DNA from: Desulfobacteraceae bacterium
GTDB lineage: Bacteria; Desulfobacterota; Desulfobacteria; Desulfobacterales; Desulfobacteraceae
Direction: 5' to 3'
Assembly (NCBI GenBank): GCA_024225635.1
Contig: JAAEMK010000499.1
Location: 85,829 to 149,828 of the forward strand
Length of the DNA: 64,000 bases
The stretch's first letter is position 1, and every line of letters starts with the position of its first letter. The notes beneath the pieces are model-generated. The model had not been told where the DNA came from, did not search any database, and worked only from the letters and a program-made list of their open reading frames with translations. This document shows, one piece after another, positions 8,812 through 18,990 of this stretch. Position numbers and translations under genes: made by a program.

Positions 8812-10866
8812 TTGAAAAAGCTGAACTTGAAAATGAAGATGCTCCTCTACATCGGCATGGTTGCCTTTATCTCGTTTGCCGTGACAATCGGAGTTGTGGC
8901 CGTAAAGGCGGGAAAAATGGCAAAAGAAGACGCCATGGAAAAAACAACCGAAATCGCCCACCACTATGGCGGCATTGCAAAGGCTGAAATAGAGGTGGCC
9001 CTGGACGCGGCCAGAACCCTGGCCCTTACCTTTGAAGGAATGAAAAATTCCGGCCGGGTACCGGAAAGAAAGGTGCTGGATCAAATTATAAAACAAGTTC
9101 TCCAGGGAACCCCGTCCCTGTTCATGGTCTGGACATGCTGGGAACCGGATGCCCTGGACGGAAAGGATTCCGCCTTTGCAAACACGCCGGGCCATGACGC
9201 CTCAGGGCGCTATGCCCGCTACGCATTCCGAAGCGGAAACCATGTCTCCGTTGACGGCATTGATGATACGGAGATAAAAGAGGCGAATTACTACTCAATC
9301 ACTAAAAGGGCGGGCACGGAAACAATTATCGAACCCTACTCCGAAGTGATTGACAACAAAAAGGTGCTGATGTCAAGCCTTTGTGTTCCGATCCGCTTCA
9401 ATGGAAAAATCGTAGGTGTTGCCGGAGCGGACATTACCCTTGAAAGCTTTCAGGAACAGTTCTCAAAGGTCAAGGTCTTTGAAACCGGATACTTGAGCGT
9501 TATCTCCAACAAGGGACAGTATATATCCCATCCGAAATCGAAACGCCTCGGCCAACCGATTCTAAAAAACGATCCCTGGGCCCGGGCGTTCATGGGGGAC
9601 ATAAAATCCGGCGACGGGTTTGTCACCGCAAACCATTCCACATCCCTTGGCGAACCGGTTTCACGGGTCTGTGTACCGGTGGAGATCGGCCACACCGGCA
9701 CCCCCTGGGCCGTCATGGTGAGCGTCCCCATGTCCAGGGTTCTAAAAAAGGCAAAGGGCATTCAGTACACAAGCATGGGCATCGGCACCGCTGCCATGGC
9801 CCTGTTGATGGCAACCATCTTTCTTATCGTGAGCACCGTCACAGGCCCCATCAAAAAAGGGGTGGCGTTTGCGGAAAACATGGCCACCGGAGATTTCAGC
9901 AAAACCCTTGAGATCAACCAGCAGGATGAAATAGGTACACTGGCCGACGCCCTGAACAACATGACCGGAAAACTTGGCGGGATGATAAACGAGATCTCCG
10001 CCGGAGTGGAAACCCTTTCATCCTCGTCCACCGGCCTTGCGGCCATCTCGGCACAGATGTCCCAGGGGGCGAACGAGACATCCGAGAAATCGGGAACCGT
10101 CGCTGCTTCAGCCGAGGAGATGAGTGCCGGCATGACCTCCATTGCTGCGGCCATGGAGCAGGCGTCCACAAACGTCTCCATGGTGGCCACCGCCTCCGAG
10201 GAGATGACATCCACCATCAACGAGGTGGCCAAGACCACGGAATCCACCCGCAACATTGCGGACACGGCCGTTTCAGAGGCAAAAACCGCTTCCGACAAGA
10301 TCGCCGAACTCGGCGCCGCCGCCCGGGAGATCGGGAATGTCACCGAGACCATCACGGATATTTCCGAACAGACAAATCTTTTGGCCCTGAATGCCACCAT
10401 CGAGGCGGCAAGGGCCGGAGAAGCCGGAAAGGGATTTGCAGTTGTGGCGGCGGAGATCAAGGAACTGGCGCGACTGACCACCGAAGCCACCAATGACATC
10501 CGGGAAAAAATCACGGGCATTCAGCAGGCCACATCAATTTCAGTTGAATCAATCGGGTCGATCACAAAGATCATCGATGATATCAGCGATATGGTGTCCA
10601 CCACGGCCACGGCCATCGAGGAACAGGCCGCCACCACCCAGGAGATCGCAGGGAATGTGGCCCAGGCATCCCAGGGCCTGACAGAGATAAACGAAAACGT
10701 GGCCCAGGGCTCCAGGGTATCCGAAGAGATCACAGCCGATATCTCGGAGGTGAGCCGTCAATCCATGGAAATGACAAACAGCAGCTCAACCGTCAACCTC
10801 AACGCCGAAGAACTGCTGGCCCTTGCCGAAAAACTCAAGGAGATGGTGGGACATTTCAAGGTCTGA
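8812..10866 (+). CDS. Methyl-accepting chemotaxis protein with dCACHE-type sensor
   Basis: 684-residue transmembrane chemoreceptor. A first membrane helix lies at about residues 10-30 and a periplasmic PAS-like dCACHE domain at about 35-320 ([38 protein letters not shown]). The second membrane helix is near 322-345, then HAMP and the signalling coiled coil. The kinase-contacting tip reads [20 protein letters not shown] at about 514-533. There is no C-terminal NWETF-like pentapeptide, so CheR/CheB docking through a tail is not expected. The start is TTG with AAAGGA about 12 bases upstream; ATG at 8833 is an alternative. The ligand is unknown. It has its own terminator. Confidence 0.93.
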   Translation: MKKLNLKMKMLLYIGMVAFISFAVTIGVVAVKAGKMAKEDAMEKTTEIAHHYGGIAKAEIEVALDAARTLALTFEGMKNSGRVPERKVLDQIIKQVLQGTPSLFMVWTCWEPDALDGKDSAFANTPGHDASGRYARYAFRSGNHVSVDGIDDTEIKEANYYSITKRAGTETIIEPYSEVIDNKKVLMSSLCVPIRFNGKIVGVAGADITLESFQEQFSKVKVFETGYLSVISNKGQYISHPKSKRLGQPILKNDPWARAFMGDIKSGDGFVTANHSTSLGEPVSRVCVPVEIGHTGTPWAVMVSVPMSRVLKKAKGIQYTSMGIGTAAMALLMATIFLIVSTVTGPIKKGVAFAENMATGDFSKTLEINQQDEIGTLADALNNMTGKLGGMINEISAGVETLSSSSTGLAAISAQMSQGANETSEKSGTVAASAEEMSAGMTSIAAAMEQASTNVSMVATASEEMTSTINEVAKTTESTRNIADTAVSEAKTASDKIAELGAAAREIGNVTETITDISEQTNLLALNATIEAARAGEAGKGFAVVAAEIKELARLTTEATNDIREKITGIQQATSISVESIGSITKIIDDISDMVSTTATAIEEQAATTQEIAGNVAQASQGLTEINENVAQGSRVSEEITADISEVSRQSMEMTNSSSTVNLNAEELLALAEKLKEMVGHFKV

Positions 10867-10910
10867 AACCCGGACCGCCCTGGAATCCGACATCACCGTG
10901 AAATCTTAAG

Positions 10911-10938
10911 CGGGGATGCCGCCTGGCATCCCCGTTTT
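10911..10938 (+). terminator. Rho-independent terminator after the chemoreceptor
   Basis: A 10-bp perfect stem, CGGGGATGCC with its complement, four-base loop and TTTT. It lies 45 bases after the receptor stop and reuses the stem core of the dsrP terminator. Confidence 0.85.
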
Positions 10939-10956
10939 CCATTCCTGCCCCTGGGA

Positions 10957-11250
10957 TTACATCCCGATCATTGAGAGCCCTTCCCTGATCTCAAAATAGG
11001 GCATGAGCTCAAAGCTGAAACCGGGAACTCCAAAATAAATGGCCATATAGTCTCCGAGAAATTTAAAGCCGTCCGCAAGCCTTTCGTTCTCAAGCTCATA
11101 CAGGGATGTGAGAAGAATCCCCTCCAGGGTCGAGGTGACATAGGGGCCCTTTTTGGCCATGAAGTCCGGAAGCTCCGGCGCGTCAAGAAAGCGTTTCGCC
11201 ATTGCCTGGGCGCCTTCCGGCGGATAGGTGACATGTGTGATGATAACCAT
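10957..11250 (-). CDS. Conserved small protein of unknown function
   Basis: 97 residues starting MVIITHVTYPPEGAQAMAKR and ending FEIREGLSMIGM. No signal peptide, metal motif or membrane helix is visible. The opening strand-plus-helix pattern and an aromatic C-terminal half (DYMAIYFGVPGFSFELMPYF) could suit a small ferredoxin-like or Dabb-like alpha/beta barrel, but I do not recognise the family. An AGGAGGG ribosome-binding site five bases before the ATG and protein-like composition support a real gene. It converges on the chemoreceptor. Confidence 0.75.
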   Translation of the reverse strand: MVIITHVTYPPEGAQAMAKRFLDAPELPDFMAKKGPYVTSTLEGILLTSLYELENERLADGFKFLGDYMAIYFGVPGFSFELMPYFEIREGLSMIGM

Positions 11251-11607
11251 GATTCCCTCCTGTGGTTATCGTTACAAATTCAGGGCGATCACTAACCGCC
11301 TCCATTGAGATTATCCCCATGGAGGCATGGTTCCGGCAATTTCAAAGGATTCCTTTCCATGTTGCACCTGCCGCGTAAAAATGATTGTAAAAAGATCTGG
11401 GCCGGGGGAAGAAAAATAAGGCTGATCAAGGAAGCATACCTAAACTCTACACCCATTCCATGGCCGTGTCAAAAGCAAGGGATACTTTATAAAGGAACCC
11501 GTTCCGTTTTGGCTTGACATTTTTTCCCCAGGATTATTGATTGAGGATTCAGGTTACCCGGATGAACCATGGACGACAACAAAATCATCGAAAACAGGAG
11601 GGATAGC
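11251..11607. other. Intergenic region of 357 bases
   Basis: Non-coding gap between two divergent genes. It holds an 8-bp inverted repeat (GCCTCCAT at 11298-11305 with ATGGAGGC at 11319-11326) and a TTGACA at 11514-11519. That hexamer could be the -35 of the rightward gene, but no good -10 follows at standard spacing. I see no RNA gene and no convincing small protein here. Confidence 0.5.
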
Positions 11608-12213
11608 ATGACGGACAACTACAAAAAGATAGCTGAACAAAACCTTGCGCGCCTCTACTCAGACCTGCCAGGAGACCTTGAAGCGAACCTTCCTGCACAC
11701 AGGGATGGTGATAATTTTCTATTCACAGCCTTTGGAAAGCCCTGCGTTATCACACCCAAGGGCATCTCCCTTGGAAAAGAGGAGACCTCATCCGTGTTTG
11801 ACATCCTTATCTCCCTTTACGCCTTGAACGTAACGCCGGAGGTCTGCATTCCATCGCCGTTCAAGGCATTCAAGGAACTCCCGTCAAGCATGCCCTATGT
11901 GGGAGCCTTCACCACCCATACCGAGCAGGTGCTGGTCCCCCATGTGGACAGGATCAAGGCGTGCAGGGAAAACATCATGGAAACCCTCGGCGGTTCCGAG
12001 GCCCCTGAAGGAACGAGAGGCGACCTGTCCATGGTGCTCCGTCCCCTGCCAAAGATCGCCCTCTGCTATCTATTTTACGAAGCGGACGAAGAGTTTCCCG
12101 CTGCTGCCACCTGCCTTTATTCGGCCAATTCGGAACGGTTTCTTCCGGTGGACGCCCTTGCCGATGTTGGAGAGTATACATCCCGGACCATCCTGAATAT
12201 CGTCAACCGATGA
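11608..12213 (+). CDS. DUF3786 domain protein
   Basis: 201-residue soluble protein. The FLFTAFGKPCVITPKGI stretch, the middle LPSSMPYVGAFTTHTEQVL, and the C-terminal LPKIALCYLFYEADEEFPAAATCLYSANSERFLPVDAL match my recollection of DUF3786. That family occurs in anaerobes and sometimes accompanies Fe-S or corrinoid proteins. No catalytic function is assigned. An in-frame ATG exists 39 bases upstream at 11569. I prefer 11608 because AGGAGGG at 11596-11602 sits five bases before it. It is separated from rplU by a promoter-bearing gap. Confidence 0.75.
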   Translation: MTDNYKKIAEQNLARLYSDLPGDLEANLPAHRDGDNFLFTAFGKPCVITPKGISLGKEETSSVFDILISLYALNVTPEVCIPSPFKAFKELPSSMPYVGAFTTHTEQVLVPHVDRIKACRENIMETLGGSEAPEGTRGDLSMVLRPLPKIALCYLFYEADEEFPAAATCLYSANSERFLPVDALADVGEYTSRTILNIVNR

Positions 12214-12301
12214 ATTAGCGGACCGGAATCTCCTAATGATCACAAGCCTTTAAAAACGCGGTTCTTCACCCATTGGCCGGGCTGTTCAAGCTTTTTTTTG
12301 C

Positions 12302-12328
12302 TTGACAAAATCCAATAAACAGGATAAT
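12302..12328 (+). promoter_or_regulatory. Sigma-70-type promoter for rplU-rpmA-obgE
   Basis: TTGACA at 12302-12307 and GATAAT at 12323-12328, spaced 15 bases; an overlapping TAATAT gives 17. It lies 56 bases before rplU, leaving a short leader where ribosomal-protein control could act. I could not establish a leader structure. Confidence 0.6.
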
Positions 12329-12383
12329 ATTTGGGATTTTAGAGCTATGTAAAGCACGTTTAGATATAAAGGAGAGGCAGATA

Positions 12384-12695
12384 ATGTACGCAGTAATCAG
12401 AACCGGTGGTAAACAGTACAAGGTTCAAGAGGGAGAGACCCTCAGAGTTGAGAAGCTCAAAGGTGACGAAGGCTCGGAGATTGAGTTCAACGAGGTTCTC
12501 ATGGTTTCCGACGGAGAGAATGTTACCCTCGGTCAGCCCGGCATCGAGGATGCCATGGTAAAAGCCCACATCGTTGAGCAGGGCAAGGGCAAAAAAGTTC
12601 TTGTTTTCAAGTTCAAGCGCCGCAAGGGTTACAGAAAACTCAAGGGCCACAGACAGTTCTTTACCGCCGTCAAGATCGACAACATCCAGGCATAG
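12384..12695 (+). CDS. rplU: 50S ribosomal protein L21
   Basis: 103 residues, full length for the family. It starts MYAVIRTGGKQYKVQEGE and carries the conserved KVLVFKFKRRKGYRKLKGHR signature that contacts 23S rRNA. AAGGAG lies upstream. It is the first gene of the conserved rplU-rpmA-obgE block. Confidence 0.98.
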   Translation: MYAVIRTGGKQYKVQEGETLRVEKLKGDEGSEIEFNEVLMVSDGENVTLGQPGIEDAMVKAHIVEQGKGKKVLVFKFKRRKGYRKLKGHRQFFTAVKIDNIQA

Positions 12696-12713
12696 ATACA
12701 AAGGAGATTAGAT

Positions 12714-12968
12714 ATGTCACATAAAAAAGCAGCCGGTAGTACCCGGAACGGTCGCGATTCAAATGCCCAGAGACGGGGCATCAAAAAATACGGCGGCCAG
12801 GCCGTGGTAGCCGGAAATATTCTGGTAAGACAGCTTGGAACAAAAGTCCATCCCGGTGCCAACGTAGGCATGGGCAAGGATTATACTCTCTTTTCAAAAA
12901 TCGACGGTGTTGTCGCCTATGAGCGCAAAGGCCGCGACAAGAAGAGAGTGAGTGTTTATGCCGCGTGA
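12714..12968 (+). CDS. rpmA: 50S ribosomal protein L27
   Basis: 84 residues, [17 protein letters not shown] at the N-terminus and [21 protein letters not shown] within. It is a large-subunit protein whose N-terminus reaches the peptidyl-transferase centre. The sequence begins directly at the usual mature-type start, with no Firmicutes-like cleaved extension. Its stop overlaps the GTG start of obgE by four bases. Confidence 0.98.
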   Translation: MSHKKAAGSTRNGRDSNAQRRGIKKYGGQAVVAGNILVRQLGTKVHPGANVGMGKDYTLFSKIDGVVAYERKGRDKKRVSVYAA

Positions 12969-13972
12969 GATTCATTGATGAAGCATCCATCACTGTAATT
13001 TCAGGCAAGGGAGGCCCCGGTTGCGTAAGCTTCCGACGCGAGAGGTTTATCGAGCGGGGCGGCCCTGATGGCGGGGACGGAGGCCATGGCGGCAGCATCA
13101 TTTTCCGGGCGGACCCGGGAAAAAGAACGCTGTTTGACCTCCGCCGCCAGAAGTTTATCCGGGCAAAGAACGGAATGCCCGGACTGGGAAAGAATAAACA
13201 CGGGAAGAACGGGGCGGACCTGGTCCTCCCTGTACCTGCTGGAACTTTGGTCACGGACATGGACACCGGCGAAGTGATCAAGGACATCACGGAACCCGGT
13301 TCGGAATTCATCATTGCCGAGGGCGGCATGGGCGGACGGGGCAACAAGCGTTTTGCGACCTCCACCCATAAGGCTCCCAGGTTTGCCCAGCCGGGAATGC
13401 CCGGGGTCGAGCTGAACCTGAAGCTTGAGCTCAAGCTCCTGGCGGACGTGGGCCTGGTGGGACTTCCCAACGCCGGAAAATCCACCTTGATTTCAAGGAT
13501 ATCCTCCGCAAGGCCCAAGATCGCCAATTACCCCTTTACCACCCTTACGCCATCCCTTGGCATGGTGGTGCCGGAATTTGGAGAGCCCTTTGCCGTTGCC
13601 GATATTCCGGGACTGATCGAGGGCGCCCATGAAGGTACGGGCCTTGGCATACAATTTTTAAAACATGTTGAACGAACAGGAATTCTGATCCATCTTATTG
13701 ATGTATCCGAGATCGATCCGGACGCTCCCCTGGACACCTTCAACCTAATCAACAGGGAACTGGCTCTCTATTCCAAGACCCTGGCAAAAAAGTCCCAGAT
13801 CGTGGTGCTGAACAAGATCGATCTCACGGACGCCAAAGAGAAGGTTGAACGGTTCAAGCAGGCATATAAAGGGGGCGAGGTACTTACCCTTTCCGCCGCC
13901 ACGGGAGAGGGGACAAAAGAGCTCATAAGAATTCTTGCCAAAAAACTCGGAAAAGAGAATGAGCAGCAATAG
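12965..13972 (+). CDS. obgE: Obg family GTPase
   Basis: Ribosome-associated GTPase acting in large-subunit assembly and stress control. In 335 residues it has the glycine-rich Obg fold ([25 protein letters not shown]) and a G domain with GLPNAGKS at about 166-173, [12 protein letters not shown] and NKIDL. It lacks the C-terminal OCT extension. It starts with GTG, overlapping the rpmA stop as GTGA. Confidence 0.97.
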   Translation: MRFIDEASITVISGKGGPGCVSFRRERFIERGGPDGGDGGHGGSIIFRADPGKRTLFDLRRQKFIRAKNGMPGLGKNKHGKNGADLVLPVPAGTLVTDMDTGEVIKDITEPGSEFIIAEGGMGGRGNKRFATSTHKAPRFAQPGMPGVELNLKLELKLLADVGLVGLPNAGKSTLISRISSARPKIANYPFTTLTPSLGMVVPEFGEPFAVADIPGLIEGAHEGTGLGIQFLKHVERTGILIHLIDVSEIDPDAPLDTFNLINRELALYSKTLAKKSQIVVLNKIDLTDAKEKVERFKQAYKGGEVLTLSAATGEGTKELIRILAKKLGKENEQQ

Positions 13973-15098
13973 AGAGACTCACCTCAAGAAGGCCAAACGA
14001 GTCGTTGTTAAGATCGGCAGCGGTGTGCTTACCCGCAACCACGGTCTCAACCATGAGATCATCGAAACCATCAGCCACCAGATAAGTCGGCTCTGGGACT
14101 CAGGACACGAAGTGATCCTGGTGTCATCCGGGGCCATCGCTGCCGGTGTCAACAAAATCGGATTCGAAAAAAGACCGGAGGGGATTCCGGCCAGGCAGGC
14201 GGCCGCGGCCGTGGGCCAGGCTGGTCTGATCCTCTCCTATGAGCAGACGTTTGCCCATTACAACAGGAAGGTCGCCCAGCTTCTCCTCACCCGGGACGAC
14301 CTGAGCAACCGCCGCCGCTATCTTAACGCCAGGAACACCATCAACACCCTGCTTGAATGGGGCATCGTCCCCATCATCAACGAGAACGACACCGTCGTCA
14401 TCGAAGAGATCAAGCTCGGGGACAACGATAACCTGTCGGCCATGATCACCCTGCTCATGGATGCGGACATCCTTATCAACCTCACCGACATCGACGGATT
14501 GTTTGACAAGGATCCCAGGGTTAACGAAGACGCCGCCCTTATCAAGGAAGTGACCACCATCACAAAAACGATGGAACAGGCTGCCTGCGGCATTCCCGGC
14601 AACCTTGGCACCGGCGGAATGCTGAGCAAGCTAAAGGCGGCAAAGAAGCTCTCCAGATCCGGAATTCCCATGATCATTGCCGGCGGCAAAAACCGGAACG
14701 TCCTGTCCGAGCTGATTGAAGGAAAGGAGCACGGCACCTTTTTCATCCCGGGCAAGCGCAGGCTCAACTCCAGAAAGTGCTGGATCGCCTACACCCTGAA
14801 ACCCCAGGGCGCCATCTGCCTGGACAGGGGTGCCGAAGAGGCCATCATTTCCCGGGGAAAGAGCATTCTTCCCATCGGGGTCACCAGTGTCCAGGGGGCC
14901 TTTGGCATGGGCGCAGCCGTGGAGATCAAGGACCAGCAGGAGAATATCCTGGGCCGGGGACTTGCCAACTACTCGTCTGCGGACATCAAGAGCATCATGG
15001 GAATGAAAACCTCCGCCATCAGCAGTGTCCTGGGCTCAAAGCCCTACGACGACGTGATTCACCGGGACAATCTCGCCATCACCCTTGAACAGGAATAA
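13959..15098 (+). CDS. proB: Glutamate 5-kinase
   Basis: Phosphorylates glutamate at the gamma carboxyl, the first step of proline synthesis. The 379 residues contain an amino-acid kinase domain (VVVKIGSGVLT, VSSGAIAAG, INENDTVVIEEIKLGDND, LTDIDGLFDKDPR, GTGGMLSKLKAAK) and a C-terminal PUA domain from about residue 275. I chose the ATG at 13959 over the in-frame TTG at 13935. It gives the normal family N-terminus and a 14-base overlap with obgE. It is followed five bases later by proA. Confidence 0.97.
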   Translation: MSSNRETHLKKAKRVVVKIGSGVLTRNHGLNHEIIETISHQISRLWDSGHEVILVSSGAIAAGVNKIGFEKRPEGIPARQAAAAVGQAGLILSYEQTFAHYNRKVAQLLLTRDDLSNRRRYLNARNTINTLLEWGIVPIINENDTVVIEEIKLGDNDNLSAMITLLMDADILINLTDIDGLFDKDPRVNEDAALIKEVTTITKTMEQAACGIPGNLGTGGMLSKLKAAKKLSRSGIPMIIAGGKNRNVLSELIEGKEHGTFFIPGKRRLNSRKCWIAYTLKPQGAICLDRGAEEAIISRGKSILPIGVTSVQGAFGMGAAVEIKDQQENILGRGLANYSSADIKSIMGMKTSAISSVLGSKPYDDVIHRDNLAITLEQE

Positions 15099-15103
15099 TT
15101 GCC

Positions 15104-16360
15104 ATGACATTGGAATCGACCATCCAGGATATCGCTAAAAAGGCAAGACTCGCTTCAAGGAGCCTTGCCGTCGCTTCTACCGACAGGAAGAATCAGGTGC
15201 TCCAGGATCTGGCCAGGCGCCTGACAGAGATGAAACCGGAAATCCAGGCGGAAAACCTGAAGGATCTCGAGGCCGCAAAAGCCAAGGGCCTGTCATCCGC
15301 CATGATCGATCGCCTCACCATCTCCGATGGAACCATCGCTTCCATGATACAGGGACTTAACGAGGTCACGGAACTTCCTGATCCCGTGGGGACCATCACC
15401 AAAAGCTGGACACGGCCCAACGGGCTTGAGATTTCCAAAAAAAGAATCCCCCTGGGTGTCATCGCCATGATCTACGAATCACGGCCCAATGTAACGGTGG
15501 ATGCCGCGGCTCTCTGCCTCAAGGCCGGCAACAGCGCCATCCTGAGGGGGGGGTCCGAAGCGTTCCACTCCAACACCATACTTGCCGGGATCATCGGGGA
15601 TGTCCTGGAAGACGCCGGGCTTTCCCGGGAATCCGTCCAGGTGCTGCCGGTCAAGGACCGGGAGGCCATCACCGTGCTGCTCCAGCAGGAGGAGTTCATC
15701 GATCTCGTGATTCCCAGGGGCGGCGAGGCGCTTATCCGCTTCGTGGTCAAGAACTCAACCATCCCGGTACTGAAGCACTACAAGGGTGTCTGCCATGCCT
15801 ATGTCGACCACGACTGCGACATTGACAAGGCCGTCTCCATCTGCGTCAATTCCAAGGCCCAGCGTCCCGGGGTATGCAATGCCTTGGAGACCCTGCTGGT
15901 CCACGAAACCATGGCCCCCGCCTTCCTGCCCAGGATGGCGGAAGCGTTCACCAAAGCCTGCGTCGAAATGAGGGGATGCCCCAAAACCCTTGAGATCATC
16001 CCCGATGCCGCACCCGCGGACGACAATGACTGGGCCGAGGAATACCTTGACCTGATCGTGGCGGTCCGGGTGGTTGAATCCATGGACCAGGCAATGGACC
16101 ACATTGCAACCCATGGCTCTGACCACACCGACGTGATCCTGACCAATGACACGGCCAATGCCGACATATTTGTCAATACGGTTTCATCCTCCATGGTGGG
16201 AGTCAATGCCTCCACGCGGTTCAACGACGGCGGAGAGCTGGGACTGGGTGCGGAGATCGGCATCAGCACCTCCAAACTCCACGCCTTCGGCCCCATGGGG
16301 CTGGAAGAGCTGACCTCAACAAAATTTGTCGTTCTCGGCAAAGGCCACACACGGCTATAG
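15104..16360 (+). CDS. proA: Gamma-glutamyl phosphate reductase
   Basis: NADPH-dependent reduction of gamma-glutamyl phosphate to the semialdehyde, the second step of proline synthesis. The 418 residues match the family length. An aldehyde-dehydrogenase-like fold is shown by GVIAMIYESRPNVTVDAAALCLKAGN and the cysteine-bearing segment AQRPGVCNALETLLVH. The C-terminal FNDGGELGLGAEIGISTSKLHA supports this. It directly follows proB. Confidence 0.98.
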   Translation: MTLESTIQDIAKKARLASRSLAVASTDRKNQVLQDLARRLTEMKPEIQAENLKDLEAAKAKGLSSAMIDRLTISDGTIASMIQGLNEVTELPDPVGTITKSWTRPNGLEISKKRIPLGVIAMIYESRPNVTVDAAALCLKAGNSAILRGGSEAFHSNTILAGIIGDVLEDAGLSRESVQVLPVKDREAITVLLQQEEFIDLVIPRGGEALIRFVVKNSTIPVLKHYKGVCHAYVDHDCDIDKAVSICVNSKAQRPGVCNALETLLVHETMAPAFLPRMAEAFTKACVEMRGCPKTLEIIPDAAPADDNDWAEEYLDLIVAVRVVESMDQAMDHIATHGSDHTDVILTNDTANADIFVNTVSSSMVGVNASTRFNDGGELGLGAEIGISTSKLHAFGPMGLEELTSTKFVVLGKGHTRL

Positions 16361-16369
16361 CAGGAAATC

Positions 16370-17020
16370 ATGATCGAGGGCTTATTCGGCGGGACCTTCA
16401 ATCCCCTTCACCGGGGACATCTGGACGTCATCGCCCATGTCAGGGAGAGCTTTTGCCTCACAAGGGTCCATCTGATTCCCTCGGCCATTCCTCCCCACAA
16501 GTCGTCTACGGATCTCGCCCCTGCAACGGACAGGCTCGATATGGTGAAACGATCCATTGCCGGCATCGAAGGACTTGTGGCCTCTGATGTGGAACTCAAC
16601 CGCAAGGGGCCCTCGTACACCGTGGATACCATCAACCACTTCAGGAAAAACCGTCCCCCCGGGACCGATCTCAGGCTCATCGTGGGATCGGATGCGTTTT
16701 TCGAAATCGACACCTGGAAACGGAGCCGGGAGATATTCCGCCTCATCTCCATCATCGTAATGATCCGGCCGGGCCAGGAGAAACGGTCACAGAGTGTTGC
16801 ATGCTTCCTGAGAGATGTGATATCGGAAGACTACAAACAGACAAAGGGACAGGAACGTTTCACACATCCTGTTTTAAAACCCGTTTATGTCTGCAAGGTT
16901 CCTGAAATTCACATATCGTCAACACTCATCAGACAACGAGTAAAAGAACATCTTCCCCTGGCCTCCCTGGTACCCAGCCCTGTGGAAGATATCATCAAAA
17001 AAAAAGGATTGTATTTATGA
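16370..17020 (+). CDS. nadD: Nicotinate-nucleotide adenylyltransferase
   Basis: Converts nicotinate mononucleotide and ATP to deamido-NAD in NAD synthesis. The 216 residues begin MIEGLFGGTFNPLHRGHLD, the nucleotidyltransferase GTFNPxHxGH signature. They carry SAIPPHK, the LIVGSDAF segment and a C-terminal ISSTLIRQRVKE matching the ISSTxIR motif. Its stop overlaps the rsfS start by four bases (ATGA). The nadD-rsfS pair is a common bacterial arrangement. Confidence 0.97.
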   Translation: MIEGLFGGTFNPLHRGHLDVIAHVRESFCLTRVHLIPSAIPPHKSSTDLAPATDRLDMVKRSIAGIEGLVASDVELNRKGPSYTVDTINHFRKNRPPGTDLRLIVGSDAFFEIDTWKRSREIFRLISIIVMIRPGQEKRSQSVACFLRDVISEDYKQTKGQERFTHPVLKPVYVCKVPEIHISSTLIRQRVKEHLPLASLVPSPVEDIIKKKGLYL

Positions 17021-17424
17021 CAGACATATCTGACCGGCCCGAAGAGCTATTACAAACCCTCGACAAGTACCTTGTCGAAGCATATTCAAGAAAGGCTGAG
17101 GAGATCACCGTCCTTGACGTGCGCGAGCTCACCTCCTATGCCGACGCCATTGTCATCATCACGGCGCGCTCCCAGCGGCATGTGTCTTCCATTGCCGAGC
17201 ACATGCACATTGCCATGAAAAAAATCGACAACATGGCCATCGGCATGGAGGGGTTGAAACAGGGCACTTGGGCCCTGCTGGACTACGGCGATGTGATCAT
17301 CAACGTGTTTGACAAGGAGACCCGGGACTTCTACGACCTTGAAGGACTGTGGTGCGACGCCCCCAAGGTGGATACCTCAGCCTATGAAACAGAGACTGAG
17401 AAAACCGGGGATGATGATGAATAA
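17017..17424 (+). CDS. rsfS: Ribosome silencing factor
   Basis: RsfS/RsfA binds ribosomal protein L14 and blocks subunit joining under nutrient stress. The 135 residues include the family core EITVLDVRELTSYADAIVIITARSQRHVSSIAEHM and WALLDYGDVIINVFDKETRDFYDLEGLW. It is translationally coupled to nadD, and its end overlaps the gpmI start by eight bases. Confidence 0.95.
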   Translation: MTDISDRPEELLQTLDKYLVEAYSRKAEEITVLDVRELTSYADAIVIITARSQRHVSSIAEHMHIAMKKIDNMAIGMEGLKQGTWALLDYGDVIINVFDKETRDFYDLEGLWCDAPKVDTSAYETETEKTGDDDE

Positions 17425-18952
17425 TCGAGCAGTCAACGCCTTGATCATCCTGGACGGCTGGGGGATTAACCTGGAGAGCCGCGGCAACGCGGTTGAACAG
17501 GCCCAAACCCCCTTTCTCGACCGGCTGAAGGCGGATTTCCCCTTCACAAGCCTTGCCTGCTCCGGCAATGCAGTGGGACTGCCCGAGGGTATCATGGGCA
17601 ACTCAGAGGTGGGCCACATGAACATGGGGGCGGGCCGGCGGGTTTTCCAGGATCTTGTCCGCATCGACAAGGCCGTCTCCGACGGTTCCCTGCTCAAGAA
17701 TCCTGAGATCTGCCGCACCATGGAAACGGTCAGGCAGAGCGGCAACACCCTCCACCTCATGGGCCTTTTGTCCGACGGCGGCGTCCACAGCCACTTAAGC
17801 CATCTAATGGCCCTGGTGGACATGGCCGTTGAATACAACATTCCCACAGCCATTCACTGCATCCTGGACGGCAGGGATACGGCGCCCAAAAGCGGGGCCG
17901 GCTTTGTCGAAGGACTCCAGGCGTTTCTTGCCGGAAAGCCGGGCGTTCGCATCGCAAGCGTATGCGGCCGTTTTTACGCCATGGACAGGGACACCCGGTG
18001 GGAACGGGTTGAAAAGGCCTATGATCTCTACACCCTGGGAGAAGGAACAAAAGAGAAAGATCCGGTCCAGGCGATCAGACGTTCCTATGACAGGGACGAG
18101 ACAGACGAATTTGTCAAACCGGTTCTGATTGAAGGCGACGATGACGGACTCCGGGGAACCGTAAAGGACGGCGATGCCGTATTTTTCTTCAACTTCCGGG
18201 CAGACCGGGCAAGGGAGATCACCCGTGCCTTTACCCAGGCCGATTTTTCAGGTTTTGACCGCAAAAAGCAACCCAAACTTGCCCATTATCTCTGCATGAG
18301 CCTTTACGACGAAACCTTCGGGCTTCCCGTCGCCTTTCCCCCGGTTCACCTCACCAATGTCCTTGGCAAGGTGGTCAGCGACCAGGGACTCACCCAGCTC
18401 AGAATCGCCGAGACCGAAAAGTACGCCCATGTCACCTATTTTTTCAACGGCGGAGATGAAACTGTCTTCCCGGGAGAGGACCGTGTACTGATCCCCTCCC
18501 CCAGGGAGGTGTCCACCTATGACGAAAAACCCGAGATGAGCGCCCTTGAAGTTGCGGAAAAGGCATGCAAACGGATTGCGTCGGGAGAATACGACCTGGT
18601 GGTTCTCAACTTTGCCAACATGGACATGGTGGGCCACACCGGCATCATAGACGCGGCCGTCACGGCCTGCGAAACCGTGGACGCCTGCACTCGCAAGGTG
18701 GTTGAAGCCGTGCTTGCAACCAACGGCACCGCAATGATAACGGCAGACCACGGCAATGCCGAACAGATGAGGGCGGCCGACGACTCCCCCCACACTGCCC
18801 ACACCCTCAACAAGGTGCCCCTCATCCTGGCCGGAAAAGACCACACCCATGTCACCCTGAAAGAGGGAATCATCGGGGACATTGCTCCGACCCTGCTCAA
18901 GGTGATGAAATTGAAACAGCCGGAAGAGATGACAGGAACCCCCCTGTTCTGA
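17417..18952 (+). CDS. gpmI: Cofactor-independent phosphoglycerate mutase
   Basis: Mn-dependent interconversion of 3- and 2-phosphoglycerate. The 511 residues fit the family. The nucleophile is Ser62 in GNSEVGHMNMGAGR. Metal ligands lie in ILDGWG, in the N-terminal GVHSH segment, and in ADHGNAEQM and HTAHT near the C-terminus. Three consecutive ATGs occur at 17411, 17414 and 17417. GGGG at 17407-17410 is correctly spaced only for the last, which also gives the usual N-terminus. Confidence 0.96.
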   Translation: MNNRAVNALIILDGWGINLESRGNAVEQAQTPFLDRLKADFPFTSLACSGNAVGLPEGIMGNSEVGHMNMGAGRRVFQDLVRIDKAVSDGSLLKNPEICRTMETVRQSGNTLHLMGLLSDGGVHSHLSHLMALVDMAVEYNIPTAIHCILDGRDTAPKSGAGFVEGLQAFLAGKPGVRIASVCGRFYAMDRDTRWERVEKAYDLYTLGEGTKEKDPVQAIRRSYDRDETDEFVKPVLIEGDDDGLRGTVKDGDAVFFFNFRADRAREITRAFTQADFSGFDRKKQPKLAHYLCMSLYDETFGLPVAFPPVHLTNVLGKVVSDQGLTQLRIAETEKYAHVTYFFNGGDETVFPGEDRVLIPSPREVSTYDEKPEMSALEVAEKACKRIASGEYDLVVLNFANMDMVGHTGIIDAAVTACETVDACTRKVVEAVLATNGTAMITADHGNAEQMRAADDSPHTAHTLNKVPLILAGKDHTHVTLKEGIIGDIAPTLLKVMKLKQPEEMTGTPLF

Positions 18953-18990
18953 TTCCGACCCCCGCAAACCGATAATTCGAGGATACCCCC

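Noticed and set aside
11305-11517. 70-codon frame in the gap before the DUF3786 gene
   Set aside because: No ribosome-binding site, no protein-like conservation pattern, and it overlaps the putative promoter area.
12283-12309. Terminator before rplU at the T8 run
   Set aside because: The only pairing is CAAGC and GCTTG around the T-run, so the T-run is the loop and not the tail of a hairpin.
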